Shown here: piece by piece, positions 6,578 through 15,333 of the stretch
Numbering within the stretch: the stretch's first letter is position 1
Layout: each line of letters starts with the position of its first letter
DNA from: JBBRLA01 sp038231615
Lineage (GTDB): Bacteria > Myxococcota_A > Polyangia > Palsa-1104 > JAEUJZ01
DNA: 15,333 nt
Direction: 5' to 3'
Assembly: GCA_038231615.1 (NCBI GenBank)
Contig: JBBRLA010000131.1
Location: forward strand, 1-15,333
The notes under the pieces: model-generated
Seen by the model: the letters and a program-made list of their open reading frames with translations, nothing else
Databases searched by the model: none
What the model was told of the DNA's origin: nothing
Made by a program: the position numbers and the translations under genes

Positions 6578-7180
6578 CTAGATGCCAGCGGGCTGGCGCG
6601 GCGCCCGCGGGCGCCTGGCGAGGGTGTAAGCCAGGAGTGGCGCGATGCTCATCAAGGACAGGCCGCAGGCGATGGCCAGGGACAGTTCCTTGCCTCGGCC
6701 CAAGGCCTGCCACACCGATAGGGCGACCAGGGACGTGGCCAGGCTGCCGGCGCACAGGATCAGGCGCGACCAGCCGTACATCTCACGGCCCTGCCCCAGG
6801 CAGAAGGCGGGGGCCATGCACGCGCCTTGAATGCTGCCGATGGCGGTCCAGCCCAAGACCCACAGCAGGTCCGCCTTGTCGGTGAACCCGACGCCGGAGA
6901 CCAGCGATGGCAGGCTCCACGCGTAGCCCACGGCGGCCCCGAGGGTGCCGAGGAGTAGGGTAAGGATCGTCAGAAAGACCGCCAGGTAAACAGAAGCACC
7001 TGGACCGGGCAGATTTTGGCGTACCTCTCCCCCATGTCCTCGCATTCGCGAGGCCACGGGTGGTGCCCCCACGCTCCTTCGGTCACGACCAGTAGGTCGC
7101 TCCCTCAGTCGCTGTGGGGGTGCGCCAAAATCTGCTCCGGCCATGTGCTTCTTCCTTGGGTGAAGGGTGGGGTGGGTCAT
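6578..7180 (-). CDS. Four-helix membrane protein of unknown function with in-frame repeat insertion
   Basis: The C-terminal 137 residues contain four likely membrane helices (about 64-88, 104-127, 138-160 and 166-186), with a basic tail RRPRAPRQP. ATG at 7180 is 3 nt after the yeaH TGA and has AAAGGGGA about 9-15 nt upstream, a good translational-coupling start. Residues 10-65 are encoded by palindromic repeat copy 3 and have the Arg-, Pro- and Gly-rich composition of such translations. The parent protein was probably MTHPTLHPR joined directly to YLAVFLTILT. No ATG or GTG lies between the repeat and the first helix, so the repeat must be translated if the helices are. I recognise no family. 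Position between yeaH and spoVR suggests a membrane partner of that module. Confidence 0.7.
   Translation of the reverse strand: MTHPTLHPRKKHMAGADFGAPPQRLRERPTGRDRRSVGAPPVASRMRGHGGEVRQNLPGPGASVYLAVFLTILTLLLGTLGAAVGYAWSLPSLVSGVGFTDKADLLWVLGWTAIGSIQGACMAPAFCLGQGREMYGWSRLILCAGSLATSLVALSVWQALGRGKELSLAIACGLSLMSIAPLLAYTLARRPRAPRQPAGI
6987..7153. repeat. Interspersed palindromic repeat, copy 3 (inside a coding sequence)
   Basis: The 34-nt arms at 6992-7025 and 7119-7152 pair at 29 of 34 positions, including the exact blocks CAGATTTTGGCG and CGCCAAAATCTG. Hairpin 1 is CCTCGC-ATTC-GCGAGG (7038-7053) and hairpin 2 is CGACC-AGTA-GGTCG (7086-7099). A further CCCCCAC/GTGGGGG pairing encloses hairpin 2. 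The boundaries come from where identity with copy 2 begins and ends (TAAACAGAAG ... GTGCTTCTT). It lies in frame within the membrane-protein gene. Confidence 0.92.
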
Positions 7181-7183
7181 GTC

Positions 7184-8290
<1,107 letters not shown>

Positions 8291-8336
8291 CAAAATCCTC
8301 TAAAAATCCCGGGTCCCGCTGCTGCTTCGGAAAGAC

Positions 8337-8558
8337 TCATATGGCCACCTCGCTGCGGGCCCCGGTGGCCGGATCGACCAGGCAGATCTGCTTGCCCTCT
8401 TTGCGGGCGCGCAACGCCAGATCGAAGAGGCCCAGTGCCCTGGACAGCACACCGCCGCCATCTTCCGTCCCCAGCTCGGTCATGAGCCGGTGCAGAAGCA
8501 TGCCGGTCGTGCCACCGATGACGACTTGCACCGGGCCGGGTCGATCTGCCGCGTCCAT
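8337..8558 (-). CDS. Small conserved-looking hypothetical protein (73 aa)
   Basis: The gene sits tightly between prkA (32-nt gap) and yeaH (46-nt gap) on the same strand. ATG at 8558 has a perfect GGAGG about 5 nt upstream, which is strong support for translation. The central helix-turn-helix-like stretch ELGTEDGGGVLSRALGLFDL (29-48) and the ending ALRARKEGKQICLVDPATG recall small ribbon-helix-helix-type proteins, where a helical pair is followed by a KEGK-strand segment. That resemblance is from memory and weak. No signal peptide, Cys cluster or membrane segment is seen. It may be a DNA-binding regulator or an adaptor for PrkA or YeaH; I do not recognise the family with confidence. Confidence 0.75.
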   Translation of the reverse strand: MDAADRPGPVQVVIGGTTGMLLHRLMTELGTEDGGGVLSRALGLFDLALRARKEGKQICLVDPATGARSEVAI

Positions 8559-8590
8559 CTGGGCCTCCGTCTGTGCCGTGCCGAGGAGCC

Positions 8591-10678
<2,088 letters not shown>

Positions 10679-10686
10679 CAGTCTCC

Positions 10687-10729
10687 TCGAATTCGAAAGA
10701 AGGGGTGTGGGGTACACCTCTAGTGTACC
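10687..10729 (-). promoter_or_regulatory. Palindromes in the prkA leader
   Basis: GGTACAC (10711-10717) and GTGTACC (10723-10729) form a perfect 7-bp dyad with a 5-nt centre, 33-51 nt upstream of the prkA start. A second perfect palindrome, TCGAATTCGA (10687-10696), lies directly beside the GAGGAG ribosome site. In the transcript from the upstream sigma-54-type promoter, both would be part of the 5' leader. The first could be a repressor operator or an RNA hairpin. The second could limit access to the ribosome site. Confidence 0.5.
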
Positions 10730-10885
10730 ACGCCTGCAAAGCTACGATAGGTTTGACTCATGCATGCCGCCCGCGCAAGAAAAGAGATGGGCCATGCTCA
10801 TTTGAACCGACCGGCCGGCTGCTGATCGTGAAAACTCACGGGTCGGCCTGGGGGAGTGGGGCGAAAAGCATGCCTGGGAGAATAA

Positions 10886-10901
10886 AGCAAACGCTGTGCC
10901 A
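10886..10901 (-). promoter_or_regulatory. Sigma-54 (-24/-12) promoter for the prkA cluster
   Basis: On the minus strand the bases read TGGCAC-AGCGT-TTGCT. This matches the sigma-54 consensus TGGCAC-N5-TTGCW at every specified base, with the required 10 nt between the invariant GG and GC. The predicted start site is near 10875, giving a leader of about 197 nt before the prkA ATG. In E. coli the homologous yeaGH operon is known to be sigma-54/NtrC-dependent, so the site fits the gene it precedes. Confidence 0.82.
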
Positions 10902-11079
10902 GGGCAGGGAAGGCCGAGGTGGCTGGCAAAAGTGTGGACTGGCGCCCATTTCGGAGGGTGGGGCGGCAGGGGCAGCCGGGCGAATGTGCGGAAGTTGCCA
11001 CCTGGGGCAAGTTTCGCGGTCAATTCTTGCGCACCCCGGTTCAAGTTTTCGACCCTGCTAAGCGTGATAGAGTCCGGCC
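10902..11079. promoter_or_regulatory. Divergent intergenic region, possible enhancer-binding sites
   Basis: This stretch separates the prkA promoter from the TPR gene. It contains the dyad TTGCC-N6-GGCAA (10995-11010), centred about 127 bp upstream of the predicted sigma-54 start, a usual distance for an enhancer-binding-protein site. The dyad does not match the NtrC consensus. I see no convincing -35/-10 pair for the TPR gene, and no gene. Confidence 0.3.
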
Positions 11080-12210
11080 ATGGAGAAGCGAGAAAGGGTC
11101 GCACACTTTAGCACGGCGTTGCTGTGCATGGGCTGTCTGGGACTTGCGGGCCCGGCGTTGGCCGAGCGACGGCCTCGGGACAATGGAGAGGCCCCGCCGC
11201 CGAAGGTGGTGCCGGGGCAGAAGGTCACCGAGGCGTACCTGGACCTGGGGCGAAAGAAGATGGAGGCCAACGACCTGCCCGGAGCGCTGGCCGCTTTCAA
11301 CAAGGCCCGGGAGCAGATGCCCCGGGACCCACAGCCCCTCTACTTTCGCGGCGAGATCTACCAGCGCCTGCACAAGCTTCCCGAGGCCGAGGCCGACTTC
11401 CGCAAGGCGCTGGAGCTGGACCCCAAACTGAACGACGTGCGGGCCGAGCTGGGGGCCATCCTTACCGACACCAGCAGGGCGGCGGAGGCGGTGGATCAAC
11501 TGGAGCAGGCGGTGAAGGGCAAGCCGGACTCCTTCGAGGCACAGTACAACCTGGGGGTGGCCAACGAGTCGCTCTCCCGGTGGGCCCAGGCCGCGGAGGC
11601 CTATCGCCGGGCCGCGCAGTTGCGCCCCCGGGACCCGGACGTGCGGCTGAACCTGGCGGCGGCGCTGCGCCACGACGGCCAGATCCCCGAGGCCCTGATC
11701 GCTGCGCGAGAGGCGGCGCAACTGGCGCCGGATGACGCGGTGGCCCACATGAACCTGGGGCTGCTGCTGGCCGAGTCCAAGCGCCTGGACGAGGCGATGA
11801 CGGAGCTGACGGCGGGGACGCGGCTGAAGCCGGACCTGCAGAAGGCGTGGTGGCGGCTGGGGGTGGTGCAGTTGCGGCGGCACGATGGGAAGGCGGCGCT
11901 TTACGCGCTGGAACGGGCGCGAAAGCTGAAGGCGACCCCGGAGGTGCTGACCGATCTGGCGACGGCGCGGCGGCAACAGGGGGACATGGCCGGGGCGGAG
12001 CAGGGGTTCCGAGAGGCGCTGGCGGCGGAGCCGAAGTACCAGCCCGCGCGTCTGGATCTGGCGTGGCTTCTGGCCAAGACGGCGCGCTGCAAGGAGGCCC
12101 AGAAGGAGCTTCTGGTGGTGCCCGCCGATCCCCAGTACACCGAGGCCATGAACCGGATCAAATCGCAGTGTCTGTATCTGGCAGGGCAGGGCGGGAAAAA
12201 GAAACAGTAG
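11080..12210 (+). CDS. Secreted tetratricopeptide-repeat protein
   Basis: The 376-aa protein has a Sec-type signal peptide (basic MEKRER, hydrophobic core, predicted cleavage after ALA at residue 28). About nine consecutive TPR units follow (roughly 52-352), recognisable by repeats such as YFRGEIYQRLHKLPEAEADFRKALELDPK and YNLGVANESLSRWAQAAEAYRRAAQLRPR shortened here to their pattern: small residues at positions 8 and 20 and Pro near 32. TPR arrays form protein-binding superhelices, so this is likely a periplasmic scaffold or assembly factor. Two late Cys residues (about 337 and 364) could form a disulfide. It is divergent from prkA and has its own weak AGAG ribosome site. The partner is unknown. 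Confidence 0.88.
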   Translation: MEKRERVAHFSTALLCMGCLGLAGPALAERRPRDNGEAPPPKVVPGQKVTEAYLDLGRKKMEANDLPGALAAFNKAREQMPRDPQPLYFRGEIYQRLHKLPEAEADFRKALELDPKLNDVRAELGAILTDTSRAAEAVDQLEQAVKGKPDSFEAQYNLGVANESLSRWAQAAEAYRRAAQLRPRDPDVRLNLAAALRHDGQIPEALIAAREAAQLAPDDAVAHMNLGLLLAESKRLDEAMTELTAGTRLKPDLQKAWWRLGVVQLRRHDGKAALYALERARKLKATPEVLTDLATARRQQGDMAGAEQGFREALAAEPKYQPARLDLAWLLAKTARCKEAQKELLVVPADPQYTEAMNRIKSQCLYLAGQGGKKKQ

Positions 12211-12213
12211 CGG

Positions 12214-13785
<1,572 letters not shown>

Positions 13786-13873
13786 GAGAGGAGCCTCCGG
13801 GAAAGGAGTATGAACGAAGCGGGCCGGGATGGGGCGATCGGGAGACGCAGGCAAAGAAATTGTGAAAAGCCGC

Positions 13874-13902
13874 TTGACGAAAGAGAGGGAACGAAATAGA
13901 AC
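13874..13902 (+). promoter_or_regulatory. rRNA operon promoter P1 (sigma-70 type)
   Basis: TTGACG (13874-13879), a 17-nt spacer and TAGAAC (13897-13902) form a near-consensus promoter reading toward 16S rRNA. The upstream stretch 13855-13867 is relatively A/T-rich and could act as an UP element. An inverted repeat AGAGAG/CTCTCT spans the -10 region. Confidence 0.65.
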
Positions 13903-13968
13903 TCTCTTCCCGCGACGAACTGAGGCGAAGGCCGAAGAAAGAAGCGGGCCGGAAGTGGAAAATTCTGG

Positions 13969-13996
13969 TTGACTTTCGGAAGCGAATAGCTAGAAT
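13969..13996 (+). promoter_or_regulatory. rRNA operon promoter P2 (sigma-70 type)
   Basis: TTGACT (13969-13974), a 16-nt spacer and TAGAAT (13991-13996) form a second strong promoter 95 bp downstream of the first. Tandem promoters about 100 bp apart are common for bacterial rRNA operons. It lies about 144 nt before the mature 16S 5' end. Confidence 0.75.
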
Positions 13997-14038
13997 CCGA
14001 ATCCCTCGCTGCCGGGTCTGTTTGGACGGAGCGGGATT

Positions 14039-14116
14039 GGTCTTTGAAAACTGAATAGCAGGGAAAAGAGAAGAGAGGGTTCTCGCGAATAGAGAATCCC
14101 AGGAATCAATGATTCC
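14039..14116 (+). other. rRNA leader: boxA-like motif and processing stems
   Basis: GGTCTTTGAAAACT (14039-14052) resembles the boxA antitermination motif and the leader motif seen before many 16S genes. GGGTTCTC (14077-14084) can pair with GAGAATCCC (14092-14100), and GGAATCAATGATTCC (14102-14116) is a perfect 7-bp dyad around one base. These may be part of leader processing. The matching 3' side of any long RNase III stem lies beyond the window. Confidence 0.45.
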
Positions 14117-14139
14117 CGGGGTCAGCTACCAGTTTTGGA

Positions 14140-15333
<1,194 letters not shown>

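Noticed and set aside
6987..7153. Repeat pair 6421-6545 and 6987-7153 as a CRISPR array or insertion-sequence ends
   Set aside because: There are no regularly spaced short repeats, and no transposase gene lies between or beside the copies. The intervening DNA is a coherent membrane-protein gene, and each copy is itself palindromic.
10827..10846. CGTGA-AAAC-TCACG hairpin followed by GGTCGG pairing with 10807-10812 as a riboswitch
   Set aside because: The stem is short, the second pairing needs a 14-nt bulge, and no known riboswitch core is recognisable.

Overview
The window is GC-rich and ends inside a 16S rRNA gene on the plus strand. The rRNA signature regions and the gene content look like Deltaproteobacteria in the broad sense, most likely a Myxococcota-like lineage. 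That placement is my reading of signature regions; no tree was built.

Layout from left to right. Positions 1-219 hold an imperfect palindromic repeat and no supportable gene. From 10678 down to 220 there are ten minus-strand genes in one direction, with several very short gaps or overlaps: prkA, a 73-aa hypothetical protein, yeaH, a four-helix membrane protein, spoVR, a PP2C-type phosphatase, a GNAT acetyltransferase, an M61-like metallopeptidase lipoprotein, and two adjacent genes resembling the N- and C-terminal parts of an RdgC-like protein. Divergent from prkA is a secreted nine-TPR protein (11080-12210, plus). It converges, with 3 nt between stop codons, on a PaaZ/BoxD-type aldehyde dehydrogenase (12214-13785, minus). 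A plus-strand rRNA promoter and leader region with two good -35/-10 pairs then leads into 16S rRNA (from about 14140, cut by the window end).

The core is the widespread PrkA-YeaH-SpoVR trio, linked in other bacteria to stationary phase, nitrogen starvation and sporulation. Here it sits in a longer co-directional cluster with an unknown small protein, a membrane protein, a phosphatase that might oppose a kinase, and several accessory enzymes. Upstream of prkA is a near-consensus sigma-54 (-24/-12) promoter, which fits the known NtrC/sigma-54 control of the E. coli yeaGH operon.

The second notable element is a family of three interspersed palindromic repeats (about 37-169, 6421-6545 and 6987-7153). 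Their hairpin stems change sequence in compensating ways while loops such as AGTA stay fixed. One copy sits in frame inside the coding sequence of the operon's membrane protein, adding about 55 residues right after its first nine codons. This resembles the in-frame palindromic elements known from Rickettsia.
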